64,000 nucleotides of DNA from DATARH01 sp963712835 (GTDB lineage Bacteria; Pseudomonadota; Alphaproteobacteria; ATCC43930; CGMCC-115725), in NCBI GenBank assembly GCA_963712835.1, contig CAVQJJ010000008.1, positions 62,001-126,000 of the forward strand. The letters run 5' to 3'. This document shows positions 24,601 to 34,141 of the stretch, piece after piece (the first letter of the stretch is position 1; each line of letters opens with the position of its first letter). The notes below the pieces were generated by a model. It had not been told where the DNA came from, did not search any database, and was given only the letters and a program-made list of their open reading frames with translations. The position numbers and the translations under genes were made by a program.

Positions 24601-25761
24601 ATGAAATCCAACCGCCAGCCGCCGCATCCCGCCACGCTTGCCGCGCAGGGGCTCGGCTGGACCGACGCGCAGACCGGTGCGGTGGTGCTGCCGATCCAGC
24701 CGGCGACGACCTATATTCGCGACACCGACAACCAGTACCGCCGCGGCCGCAACTACGCGCGCGCCGACAACCCCGGCTACGACCAGCCGGAGGCGCTCTT
24801 GACCGTGCTCGAAGGTGGCGCGGCGTCGCTTGTACTGGCGTCGGGAATGGCCGCGGCGACGACGGTGTTCCGCGCGCTGCCGGTCGGCGCCCATGTGGTC
24901 GGCCCCAAGGTCATGTATCACAGCCTCCGGCGCTGGATCGCGGGCTACGCGGCAGACGGCCATATCGAAGCCGACTTTGTCGATATGTCATCGCTCGACG
25001 CGCTGCGCGAAGCGGTGCGGCCGGGCCGCACCAGGCTCGTCTGGGCCGAGACGCCGGCCAACCCACTGTGGTCGATCACCGACATCGCCGCGGCGGCGGA
25101 GATCGCACACAAGGCCGGCGCGCTGCTTGCCGTCGACAGCACCACCGCCAGCCCAGTGCTGACCCGGCCGATCGAGCTCGGCGCCGACATCGTCATGCAT
25201 TCGGCGACCAAGTATTTGAACGGCCATAGCGATGTAATCGCCGGCACCTTGACCGGCGCGCGCGACGACGAGTTCTGGCAGAAGCTCGTCGCCGGGCGCG
25301 GCAGCGGCGGCGCGATCCTCGGCAACATGGAGACTTACCTGCTGATGCGCGGCATGCGCACGCTGTATCTGCGGGTCGAGCGGGCCTGCGCCTCGGCGCA
25401 GCGCGTCGCCGAGGCGATGGCGCAGCATCCCCGCATCGAACAGGTGCTCTATCCCGGCCTGCCCGACCATCCGGGCCACGATGTCGCGGCGCGACAGATG
25501 GCCGGCGGCTTCGGCGGGATGCTGTCGATCCGGGTCGAAGGCGGCCCAGGAGGCGGCGAGGAAGCCGCGATCGCCACCGCGGCGCGGGTCGAAATCTGGA
25601 AGCGCGCGACATCCTTGGGAGGCGTCGAGAGCCTGATGGAGCACCGCGCCTCGATCGAAGGGCCGGGAACGCCCGTACCGAGCGATCTACTACGCCTCTC
25701 GGTCGGCATCGAGGATCCGCAAGACCTGATCGACGATCTCGACCAGGCGCTGAACCTCTAG
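24601..25761 (+). CDS. metC: Cystathionine beta-lyase-like PLP enzyme (Cys/Met metabolism family)
   Basis: The 386-residue protein belongs to the Cys/Met PLP family. Visible are the N-terminal VVLPIQPATTYIRDTDN, the GGAASLVLASGMAA loop, the cofactor Asp in LAVDSTTASPVLTRP, and the Schiff-base Lys204 in HSATKYLNGHSD. The SLGGVESLMEHRAS segment near the C-terminus is typical of cystathionine beta-lyases and gamma-synthases. Cleavage of cystathionine to homocysteine is the likely reaction, but close relatives act as O-acetylhomoserine sulfhydrylases or methionine gamma-lyases. The start codon abuts the family B repeat. Confidence 0.82.
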   Translation: MKSNRQPPHPATLAAQGLGWTDAQTGAVVLPIQPATTYIRDTDNQYRRGRNYARADNPGYDQPEALLTVLEGGAASLVLASGMAAATTVFRALPVGAHVVGPKVMYHSLRRWIAGYAADGHIEADFVDMSSLDALREAVRPGRTRLVWAETPANPLWSITDIAAAAEIAHKAGALLAVDSTTASPVLTRPIELGADIVMHSATKYLNGHSDVIAGTLTGARDDEFWQKLVAGRGSGGAILGNMETYLLMRGMRTLYLRVERACASAQRVAEAMAQHPRIEQVLYPGLPDHPGHDVAARQMAGGFGGMLSIRVEGGPGGGEEAAIATAARVEIWKRATSLGGVESLMEHRASIEGPGTPVPSDLLRLSVGIEDPQDLIDDLDQALNL

Positions 25762-26087
25762 GTCTGCGGCAGCCGCCAGAAGCTGACGATCAGACCGCCG
25801 ACGATGATCAGCGCGCCGCCGATCAGGATCGGCGGTGTCGGCACCGCGCGGAACGCGACATAGCTGATGATTTGCCAGACGACGAACGGCGTCGCGAGGT
25901 AGAGGCCGACAACGCGCGCAAAGGGCTGTGGCGCCAGATTCAGCATCACGCCATAGCCGAACAGCAGCGCCGCGCCGACGAGCAGAACGGCAACCTCAGC
26001 GAACCCGGTGCGGTCGAAGAGACCGCTGCGCCCAAACGCATCGCCACTGGATTCGAGCGTGGTCGCGGCGATGAGAAACGCCAGCAC
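25758..26087 (-). CDS. Small multi-span membrane protein, SMR/EamA-like
   Basis: The 109-residue product has about three strong hydrophobic helices: residues 30-48, 58-78 and 84-104, the last ending in GGALIIVGGLIVSFWRLPQ, which resembles the last helix of small multidrug-resistance or EamA half-transporters. The N-terminal helix is weak and polar. The start is GTG at 26087 and has no clear ribosome-binding site. It lies 20 bases downstream of the sufT-like gene and may be a passenger of the SUF transcript. The function is unknown. Confidence 0.65.
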   Translation of the reverse strand: MLAFLIAATTLESSGDAFGRSGLFDRTGFAEVAVLLVGAALLFGYGVMLNLAPQPFARVVGLYLATPFVVWQIISYVAFRAVPTPPILIGGALIIVGGLIVSFWRLPQT

Positions 26088-26107
26088 AGTTCAGGGAGCG
26101 CATCGCG

Positions 26108-26518
26108 CTACATCAGCCCGAGTTCGAGCCGCGCTTCCTCGCTCATCCGGTCCATCGTCCAGGTCGGCGTCCACACCAGCTTGACGCGCACATCCTCGAT
26201 GCCCGGCACATCGCTGATCGCTTTTTTTACCTCTTCGGGCATGCTCGCCGCGACCGGGCAAGATGGCGTCGTCAGCGTCATCTCGACAAAGACGACCCCG
26301 CCTTTCTTAACTATCAACTCGTAGATCAGGCCAAGATTGACCAGATCGACCGGTATTTCAGGGTCGCGCACGGTCTTGAGCGCGTCCATCACCGGATCGA
26401 ACAGCGAAAGATCGTCCTCGCCCTCCGGGCGCACGACTTCTTCAGCCGACGCTTCCTCGGGCGGCGGGTTAGGGCCGGGGTCGAAGGCGAAATAATCGTG
26501 CTCGTGTTCGGTCGCCAT
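26108..26518 (-). CDS. sufT: SUF-associated MIP18/DUF59 protein (SufT-like)
   Basis: The 136-residue protein has an acidic, low-complexity N-terminal 40 residues and a DUF59 domain: MDALKTVRDPEIPVDLVNLGLIYELIV, then VEMTLTTPSCPVAASMPEEV and VWTPTWTMDRMSEEARLELGL. SufT-type proteins assist Fe-S cluster maturation. The conserved Cys in TTPSCPV is present. The ATG at 26518 is chosen over the GTG before it. It is separated from sufU by a 165-base gap that contains a family B repeat, yet the order SufU-SufT matches alphaproteobacterial SUF operons. Confidence 0.9.
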   Translation of the reverse strand: MATEHEHDYFAFDPGPNPPPEEASAEEVVRPEGEDDLSLFDPVMDALKTVRDPEIPVDLVNLGLIYELIVKKGGVVFVEMTLTTPSCPVAASMPEEVKKAISDVPGIEDVRVKLVWTPTWTMDRMSEEARLELGLM

Positions 26519-26547
26519 CACAAAATCCCAAAACGGGTCTGGTGTCG

Positions 26548-26660
26548 TGCGTCCTTCGAGACGGTGCTGCGCACCTCCTCAGGATGACGGGCGCTGGAGG
26601 ATGCCATCCACACAACCCCGTCATGGTGAGGGCCGCCGCAGGCGGCGTCTCGAACCACGC
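26548..26660. repeat. Inverted intergenic repeat, family B
   Basis: This copy begins TGCGTCCTTCGAGACGG, has the middle motif CCTCAGGATGACGGG and its partner CCCCGTCATGGTGAGGG, and ends with a degraded CGTCTCGAACCACGC. It is the most diverged of the three family B copies, with its right end mutated. It lies between sufU and sufT. Confidence 0.78.
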
Positions 26661-26683
26661 GAAGGCGGGTCTGCAGCATATCG

Positions 26684-27148
26684 CTACTCCGTCTTGACCG
26701 GCTCGGCCGCGCCGCCCTTCACCGCGGCCTCGAAGGCGTGCCACGCGAGGGTCGCGCATTTAACCCGCGCCGGGTAGGCCTTGACCCCGGTCAGCGGCTC
26801 GAGCCGCTCCGCGTCCTCTTCCAGCGCCTCGGGCAGGTCGTTCACCTCGCCGCCGGTGACCTTGGCGTGGAATTGCCCGAACAGCTCCTGCGCTTCGGCC
26901 AGCGTCTTGCCCTTCAGCACCTCGGTCATCAGCGACGACGAGGCGGTCGAGATCGCGCAGCCGCGGCCCTCGAAGCTGACATCGGCAATTCTGTCGCCGT
27001 CAAGCGTCAGGTACACGGTGATCCGGTCGCCGCACAGCGGGTTGTGGCCCTTGGCGGTGTGCGTCGGGTGCTCGATCGGCCGGAAATTGCGCGGGTGCCG
27101 GCCGTGGTCGAGGATGATGTCCTGGTAAAGCTCGCGCAAATCCATCAT
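26684..27148 (-). CDS. sufU: Fe-S cluster assembly protein SufU
   Basis: The 154-residue SufU/IscU-type protein has the three conserved cysteines Cys39 (NPLCGD), Cys64 (GRGCAIS) and Cys131 (VKCATLAWH), with Asp41 as the fourth ligand. The segment between Cys64 and Cys131 is longer than in IscU, as in SufU. In SufU systems the protein accepts sulfur from SufS through zinc-ligand exchange. The start overlaps the sufS stop by four bases (ATGA). A longer reading frame upstream is sufS in another frame. Confidence 0.94.
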   Translation of the reverse strand: MMDLRELYQDIILDHGRHPRNFRPIEHPTHTAKGHNPLCGDRITVYLTLDGDRIADVSFEGRGCAISTASSSLMTEVLKGKTLAEAQELFGQFHAKVTGGEVNDLPEALEEDAERLEPLTGVKAYPARVKCATLAWHAFEAAVKGGAAEPVKTE

Positions 27149-28389
27149 CGCGAAAACATCTCCCGGCACGCCTCGACCGCGGTGGCGAGCCGGTCGATAT
27201 CGTCCCTGTCGTTGTAGACGCCCAGTGAGGCCCGCACCGTCCCGGCGATGCCGAGCTTGTCCATCAGCGGCTGCGCGCAATGATGCCCGACGCGGACCGC
27301 GACGCCCTGCTGATCCAGCACCGTGCCCACATCGTGCGGATGCACGCCGTCGAGATTAAACGACAGCACCGACAGCCGCCGCTGCCCGCCGGGAACCAGC
27401 GTAAGGCCGTCGATCCGCGAAAGCCGGTCGATCGCGTAGCCGGTCAATTCGTCCTCGTGGTCGCGGATCACCTCGCGGCCGAGTCCCTCGATAAAATCGA
27501 TCGCCAGCTTGAGGCCGTGCGCGCCGGAAATATCGGGCGTCCCGGCCTCGAAGCGATGCGGCGGCTCCTGGAAATCGGTGTGCTCGGCAGTGACTTGGGT
27601 AATCATGCCGCCGCCGGTCTGCCACGGCGGCATCGCCGCCAAGAGGTCGTAGCGGCCCCACAGCACGCCGATGCCCGATGGCCCATAAGCCTTGTGGCCG
27701 GAGAAGACATAAAAGTCGCAGCCGATCGCGCGCACATCCACCGGCATGCGCGGAATCGCCTGGCAGCCGTCGACCAGCACCTTCGCGCCCTTGGCGTGCG
27801 CCAGCTCGACGATGCGCTCGACCGGCAGGATCGCGCCGGTGACATTGGAGACATGGGTGACCGCGACCATCTTGGTGCGCAAGCTCAGCATCGACTCGAA
27901 CGCGGCGAGGTCGAAACCGCCGTCCGGCCCGGTCGGCGCGACCCGGAAGCGCGCGCCCATGCGCTCGCAAATCATCTGCCACGGCACGAAATTCGAGTGG
28001 TGCTCGAGATCGCTGACGATGATCTCGTCGCCGGGTTTGAGGAACGCCCATCCCCAGCTTTGCGCGACGAGATTGACGCTCTCGGTGGCGCCGCGGGTGA
28101 AGACGATCTCGTTGGCATCGGCTGCGTTGAGGAAGGCGCGCGTTGTTTCGCGCGCCGTCTCGAACGCGTCGGTCGAACGCTGCGAGAGCTGATAGACCCC
28201 ACGATGTACATTGGCGTAGTCGCGGCGATAGAACTCGGCGACGCCATCGATCACCGCGGCCGGCTTTTGTGCGCTGGCACCGGAATCGAGAAACACCAAT
28301 CCGGGGTTGTTCTGGTAGATCGGGAACTGGCGGCGTAGCGCGTGCGGATCGATGCCCGCTCGCGGCTTCGCGGCGGCGAGATCGTTCAT
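27145..28389 (-). CDS. sufS: Cysteine desulfurase SufS
   Basis: This 414-residue class V aminotransferase-fold enzyme takes sulfur from cysteine to make a persulfide, leaving alanine. Lys233 in FSGHKAYGPSG is the PLP lysine. Cys371 in VAVRVGHHCAQPLMD is the persulfide-carrying cysteine of the group II desulfurases. HTxHSN-type motif EHHSNFVPWQ and the N-terminal VFLDSGASAQKPAAVID are also present. The start is ATG 28389, seven bases after GGAGG and overlapping the sufD stop (ATGA). Confidence 0.96.
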   Translation of the reverse strand: MNDLAAAKPRAGIDPHALRRQFPIYQNNPGLVFLDSGASAQKPAAVIDGVAEFYRRDYANVHRGVYQLSQRSTDAFETARETTRAFLNAADANEIVFTRGATESVNLVAQSWGWAFLKPGDEIIVSDLEHHSNFVPWQMICERMGARFRVAPTGPDGGFDLAAFESMLSLRTKMVAVTHVSNVTGAILPVERIVELAHAKGAKVLVDGCQAIPRMPVDVRAIGCDFYVFSGHKAYGPSGIGVLWGRYDLLAAMPPWQTGGGMITQVTAEHTDFQEPPHRFEAGTPDISGAHGLKLAIDFIEGLGREVIRDHEDELTGYAIDRLSRIDGLTLVPGGQRRLSVLSFNLDGVHPHDVGTVLDQQGVAVRVGHHCAQPLMDKLGIAGTVRASLGVYNDRDDIDRLATAVEACREMFSR

Positions 28390-29693
28390 GACCATTCCTC
28401 CAGCCGAGCGAGCCGTTGGCTCAGCCGACGCAACAAATGCTCACGGATTTCCGGGTCGGCGACGCCGTCGATCGGCTCGGCGAGAAAGCCTTCTACCAGC
28501 AGCCGGCGCGCCTCCTCGGTCGGGATGCCGCGGGCGCGCAGGTAGAACAGCGCCGCTTCGTCCAGCTCGCCAACGCTGGCGCCATGCGCGCATTTGACGT
28601 CGTCCGCGAGGATTTCCAGCTCAGGCTTGGTGTCGATCGACGCGCGCCGGCCGAGGATGATGTTGCGGCTGGTCTGCCGCGCATCGGTCTGCTGCGCGCC
28701 CTCGCGCACAATGATCTTGCCCTGGAACGCACCATGCGCGCGACCGGCGGCGACGCCCTTGATGAGTTCGCTGGTGGCGCCTCCGATGGCCTGGTGCTCG
28801 ATCGCGGTGACGATGTTAGCTTCCTCGCCACCCGAGATCAGGTAGGCGCCGTCGATGCGGCATTGCGCATTGTCGCCGGCCAGCGCTACCGAGACCTCCT
28901 GCCGCACCGTGCCGCCGCCGAGCAGGCAAACGAACCCGTCGAGCTTCGCATTGGGAGCGAGCGATGCCGATGCCTCGCCGAGATGCACGGCGTCGCCGCT
29001 TTCCTCGACCAGCGCGATCCGGGTCAGCGACGCGCCGTCGCCGAGCCGCCACACGGCGACATCGTTGCGCCAGTATTTCCCGCTGCCGGCATAGGTTTCG
29101 ACGATCGTCGCCCGGCTGCCAGCGCCGAGATTGACCAGGCTGCGCGTATGCAGCGACGCATCGCCCGCGCCCGAGGCGAGATGGACGATCTCGATCGGCT
29201 TGTCGATCGTCACCCCATCGGCAACATCGAGCACGAACCCGTCGGCAAAGAACGCAGCGTTGAGCGCGGTGAAGGGATGCTCGCCGCCGGCATTGGTGGC
29301 GAAGCTCCGGATCAGTTCGGGCCGCTCCGCGATCGCCCGCCGGGTTGAGCCAAGCCAAACGCCGGCGGGCAGCTCATCCATCGCTGATAAAACAGCGGAA
29401 AAACGGCCATCGACCAGCACGATGCGCGCGGCGCTGCCCTCCAGCGCCAAACCGTTCGGCACGCCCATCGGCTGGCCCATGATCGAGGGCAGCATCGGAT
29501 GCTGTTCGAGCGCCCGCAGGTCGAGATAGCGCCAGTTCTCGCTGCGCCGTGTCGGGAACCCGGTTTCGGCGAAGCGGTCGAGGCTGATCCGGCGCGCGCG
29601 GCGCAGCCAGTCGGGCTCGCTCGGCGTTTCGGCGAACACGTCGAGATAGGGTCGCGCCTCGGGCTTCACGGGGAAATTGACGAGGGTTGTCAT
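28386..29693 (-). CDS. sufD: Fe-S cluster assembly protein SufD
   Basis: The 435-residue SufD is a scaffold subunit that pairs with SufB and SufC. It has the N-terminal helical part (PDWLRRARRISLDRFAETGFPTRRSENWRYLDLR) and the C-terminal right-handed beta-helix with HGAFQGKIIVREGAQQTDA, SIDTKPELEILADDVKCAHG and ASVGELDEAALFYLRARGI, the family signature with the conserved Cys and His. The frame is open far upstream but the ATG at 29693 matches the family. A repeat lies in the gap to sufC. Confidence 0.95.
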   Translation of the reverse strand: MTTLVNFPVKPEARPYLDVFAETPSEPDWLRRARRISLDRFAETGFPTRRSENWRYLDLRALEQHPMLPSIMGQPMGVPNGLALEGSAARIVLVDGRFSAVLSAMDELPAGVWLGSTRRAIAERPELIRSFATNAGGEHPFTALNAAFFADGFVLDVADGVTIDKPIEIVHLASGAGDASLHTRSLVNLGAGSRATIVETYAGSGKYWRNDVAVWRLGDGASLTRIALVEESGDAVHLGEASASLAPNAKLDGFVCLLGGGTVRQEVSVALAGDNAQCRIDGAYLISGGEEANIVTAIEHQAIGGATSELIKGVAAGRAHGAFQGKIIVREGAQQTDARQTSRNIILGRRASIDTKPELEILADDVKCAHGASVGELDEAALFYLRARGIPTEEARRLLVEGFLAEPIDGVADPEIREHLLRRLSQRLARLEEWS

Positions 29694-29708
29694 CGCACCA
29701 CCATCGTC

Positions 29709-29783
29709 GTCCCCGCGAAGGCGGGGACCCAGGGCAACCGCAATGCCGCTCAATTCTGGATTCCCGCTTGCGCTGGAATGACG
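29709..29783. repeat. Family A palindromic repeat between sufC and sufD
   Basis: GTCCCCGCGAAGGCGGGGAC (29709-29728) is a strong inverted repeat, followed by a second piece TTCCCGCTTGCGCTGGAATGACG (29761-29783). It sits in the 136-base gap between sufC and sufD. It could fold in the operon mRNA and affect the relative amounts of the two proteins. Confidence 0.75.
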
Positions 29784-29829
29784 AGGTTGTAAGCAGCTTG
29801 CGTCGCAGTCGAATGATTGTTCATGGCAT

Positions 29830-30582
29830 TCACGCGGCGTCGCCGACGGCGCCGTAGCCGCGGCGCTCCAGCTCGGCGGCGAGGCTCTTGTCCCCGCTTT
29901 CGACAATCCGGCCGGCCTGCAGCACATGCACCCGGTCGGGGGTCACGTAATCGAGCAGGCGCTGGTAATGGGTGATCATGACGATCGACCGATCGGGCGC
30001 GCGCAACCCGTTGACCCCGCGCGCGACGAGGCGCAGCGCGTCGATGTCGAGCCCGCTATCGGTCTCATCGAGGATCGCGAGCTTGGGCTCCAGCATCGCC
30101 ATTTGAAAGATTTCGTTGCGTTTCTTCTCGCCGCCCGAAAAGCCAACATTGACCGCGCGCTGCATCAAGTCCTCGCTGATCTCAAGGAGCTTCAGCTTGG
30201 CCCTGACCCCGCGCAGGAACTGGCCGGCGTCGAGCTCGGGCTCGCCGCGATGGCGGCGCGCGGCATTCAAGGCGGCGCGCAGGAAATACATGTTGTTCAC
30301 GCCGGGGATCTCGACCGGGTACTGGAAGGCGAGGAACACCCCTTCGCGCGCCCGCTCGTCGGCCGGCATGTCGAGCAGGTCGCGGCCCTGATAGCTCACG
30401 CTGCCCTCGGTGATTTCATAACCCTCGCGCCCGGCGAGCACCGCGGCGAGCGTCGACTTGCCGGAGCCATTCGGCCCCATGATCGCATGCACCTCGCCGG
30501 CTTCGACCGAAAGATCGATGCCCATAAGGATTTCGCGCCCGTCCTTGAGGCGCGCATGGAGGTTCTTGATTTCAAGCATCAT
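29830..30582 (-). CDS. sufC: Fe-S cluster assembly ATPase SufC
   Basis: The 250-residue ABC-type ATPase has Walker A GPNGSGKST, the Q-loop in FLAFQYPVEIPGV, the ABC signature FSGGEKKR, Walker B AILDETDSGLD, and the switch His in MITHYQRLL. It forms the SufBC2D complex that builds Fe-S clusters on a scaffold. The protein is soluble and normal in length. The start could be either of two consecutive ATG codons (30582 or 30579). Confidence 0.96.
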   Translation of the reverse strand: MMLEIKNLHARLKDGREILMGIDLSVEAGEVHAIMGPNGSGKSTLAAVLAGREGYEITEGSVSYQGRDLLDMPADERAREGVFLAFQYPVEIPGVNNMYFLRAALNAARRHRGEPELDAGQFLRGVRAKLKLLEISEDLMQRAVNVGFSGGEKKRNEIFQMAMLEPKLAILDETDSGLDIDALRLVARGVNGLRAPDRSIVMITHYQRLLDYVTPDRVHVLQAGRIVESGDKSLAAELERRGYGAVGDAA

Positions 30583-30604
30583 TATTTCGCTGCAAATCCG
30601 CCCT

Positions 30605-30720
30605 TGCGTCCTTTGAGACGCGCCTTGCAGGCGCTCCTCAGGATGAGGGACTTTCCAGATGGCATCGCAAAACCGTCCTCATCCTGAAGAGCCCGCGTGG
30701 CGGGCGTCTCGAAGGACGCA
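30605..30720. repeat. Inverted intergenic repeat, family B
   Basis: This 116-base copy starts TGCGTCCTTTGAGACGC and ends CGTCTCGAAGGACGCA, with inner partners CCTCAGGATGAGGG and CCTCATCCTGAAGAG. It lies in the 163-base gap between sufB and sufC, so the operon mRNA carries a long hairpin here. Confidence 0.85.
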
Positions 30721-30745
30721 CCGCGCTGATCCAACCGAAAGAAAA

Positions 30746-32209
<1,464 letters not shown>

Positions 32210-32213
32210 CGGA

Positions 32214-32663
32214 CTACCCATGCACCGGATGCGTCGTCGCGGCGACCGCCGGCAGAAACGCGTAGGGCGAGATCATCTCGTCGAGGGTCACCGCCCGCAG
32301 CGCCTCGCCGACGGCGCGGTTGATCGCCGCCCAATGCGGACGAGTCGGGCAGTAATTGGTGTGCGCGCACTCATCGACATGCACCGAGCATTGTGTCAGG
32401 CCGATATCGCCATCGATGGCCGAGACCACCTCGGCGATCGAAATTTCCGCCGCCGGCCGCGCCAGACGATAGCCGCCGGCCGCGCCGCGCGTCGCCGTCA
32501 CGACCCCGGCGTGGGCGAGCGCCTTCAGCAGCTTGGCGACGGTCGCCAAGGGCAAGCGCGTCGCCGCGGCAACCGACGCGGCGTTCTCCTGCCGGTCGGG
32601 GGCGAGCGCTAAATGGGTCGCGACGATGACGCCGTAATCGGCGAGTTTCGACAGGATGATCAT
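32214..32663 (-). CDS. Rrf2-family regulator of the SUF operon
   Basis: The 149-residue Rrf2/IscR-like protein has the winged helix at its N-terminus (MIILSKLADYGVIVATHLAL, then VAAATRLPLATVAKLLKALAHAG). The putative [2Fe-2S] ligands are three cysteines in QCSVHVDECAHTNYCPTRP. It is expected to sense cluster status and repress or activate suf genes. The frame begins at ATG 32663; upstream residues in frame use a TTG. It is the first gene of the leftward operon and has a perfect palindrome 14 bases before its start. Confidence 0.92.
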   Translation of the reverse strand: MIILSKLADYGVIVATHLALAPDRQENAASVAAATRLPLATVAKLLKALAHAGVVTATRGAAGGYRLARPAAEISIAEVVSAIDGDIGLTQCSVHVDECAHTNYCPTRPHWAAINRAVGEALRAVTLDEMISPYAFLPAVAATTHPVHG

Positions 32664-32677
32664 GAGCCGCCGCAATT

Positions 32678-32694
32678 CGTACTAATTTAGTACG
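32678..32694. promoter_or_regulatory. Palindromic operator of the SUF operon
   Basis: CGTACTAATTTAGTACG is a perfect inverted repeat with 8-bp arms and one central base. It lies immediately upstream of the Rrf2 gene. The core ACTAATTTAGT resembles type 1 IscR boxes (ACT-rich half, AT centre, AGT half). It is the likely binding site for autoregulation of the Rrf2-sufBCDSUT operon. It probably overlaps the promoter, since it is only 14 bases from the ATG. Confidence 0.85.
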
Positions 32695-32788
32695 TGATAT
32701 GTCGGTGCTCGGCGTGCCGCGGTCAAGGTGAAAATGCGTTGGAAGGATACCCAGGCGCCGGATGCGGTGTTTTGGCGGGGTGATCCCG

Positions 32789-33898
32789 CTAGTAGGGGAG
32801 GTCGCCGAGCCTCAGGTTGACGGCCAAGCGGATGATCCCGCCCCTGAACTCAAAAGTTTTGAAGTCATTGAAGTTGGAGGGCGCGCCGTTCACCGGCACG
32901 GCGGTCGTGTTCAACTTGCCCAGATCATAGTAAAGCCCCTCGATCCGGGCAGACCAGGGACCGCGTAGCGCAAATTCCAGACCGGCGCCGAAAACCGGGC
33001 CGACGAGGGTGTCTTTTTTGGTGACGACATCGCCCTCGCTGCTGCCGAGAAACGCCAGGTCTTGTGAGACTTTGACCCCGCCGAGCGCCACACCGCCCGT
33101 TGCGTAGAGGAGGAACCTGTCGTCCAGCGGCACACCGACGCGTGCGCGGATCGTGGTCAACGAATTGAGCGATTGCCGTGCGCTAAAGTTGCAAGGCGAG
33201 CAGGTCTCGGTCAAGCCGACCAGCGAGAACGGGCCCGAGACGTTTTGCGAGCCGCTGATACCGCTGCCGTCGAAATCGACCTCGCCGCCGACGACCAGCG
33301 GCATCTGCCAGCCGAGCGCCAAGCGCCTCAAATAGCCAAACTGACCGCCGCCGAGGATACCGCTGGTCGACAGCGCGCCGTTCGCGATGATGTCGCAGCC
33401 CGACGAGGTGCCGGTTTCCGTGTTGTTGCACGCCTCTCCGCTGCCGCCGGTCGTGTTGCCGGCGCCGAAATTGAGGCCGACGTAAAAACCGCTCCAGCGC
33501 TCGGTGGGGGACGCCGCCGCCGGCGGGGGTGGCGGCTCGGCAAGATCGCTCGACGAAAGCGTCGCCGCGACAGGCGTGGCGGCCGCAGGTGGCGGGGCCA
33601 CGGCCGCCGCCGGGCGTGGCGGCGGCAAGGGTGCGATCGATATGGCGGGCGTCGATTGCTGGGCGACCGGCGTAGCTGTCGGCTGGGGCTGTGGGGCGGA
33701 AGTCAGCGATATCGGGGCCGTTTGTGGCTGTGGTTGCTGAGCGGCCGGCGCCGCCGCCGGCGGCGGCGTGTCCGCAGAGGACAGCGTCTGCGCTTTCAGT
33801 ATCTGATCGACAGGATCACCGATCAGCTCTTGCGCCTGCGCCGAGAAAGCGGCGATCGCCCCGATGCCGGCGACCATGCCAAAAATTCGAAGCGACAT
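32789..33898 (-). CDS. Outer-membrane beta-barrel protein with Pro/Ala/Gln-rich linker
   Basis: The 369-residue protein starts with a signal peptide (MSLRIFGMVAGIGAIAAFSAQA). About 120 residues of Pro/Ala/Gln/Thr-rich low complexity follow. Then comes an eight-strand-type porin-like barrel from about residue 136 (ERWSGFYVGLNFGAGN, TTIRARVGVPLDDRFLLYATGGVALG, EFALRGPWSARIEGLYYDLG and a final EFRGGIIRLAVNLRL strand). This matches the Omp25/OmpA-like barrel family of Alphaproteobacteria. The long linker between signal peptide and barrel is unusual. Confidence 0.85.
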   Translation of the reverse strand: MSLRIFGMVAGIGAIAAFSAQAQELIGDPVDQILKAQTLSSADTPPPAAAPAAQQPQPQTAPISLTSAPQPQPTATPVAQQSTPAISIAPLPPPRPAAAVAPPPAAATPVAATLSSSDLAEPPPPPAAASPTERWSGFYVGLNFGAGNTTGGSGEACNNTETGTSSGCDIIANGALSTSGILGGGQFGYLRRLALGWQMPLVVGGEVDFDGSGISGSQNVSGPFSLVGLTETCSPCNFSARQSLNSLTTIRARVGVPLDDRFLLYATGGVALGGVKVSQDLAFLGSSEGDVVTKKDTLVGPVFGAGLEFALRGPWSARIEGLYYDLGKLNTTAVPVNGAPSNFNDFKTFEFRGGIIRLAVNLRLGDLPY

Positions 33899-34141
33899 CG
33901 CGATCCTGTGCCCGGAATTCAACGCCTCCGAGCTTAGCTGATGCCTCGGTGCCGCCAGCGGGCAGGCGTTAAGGCCACGGAAAGCTTCGGGTAAGTCTGC
34001 CGCATCCTCGATATTGCCAGCGCCAAGCGCCGAATCGCGGTGCGATTTCGGGTGGGAATTGCCTGCCGCTTGTTCACCGCGACGGGCGTGCCTATCTCCT
34101 CGGGGCAATCCCGCACGCCCGCTCGGGCCGAGTGCGCCAAG

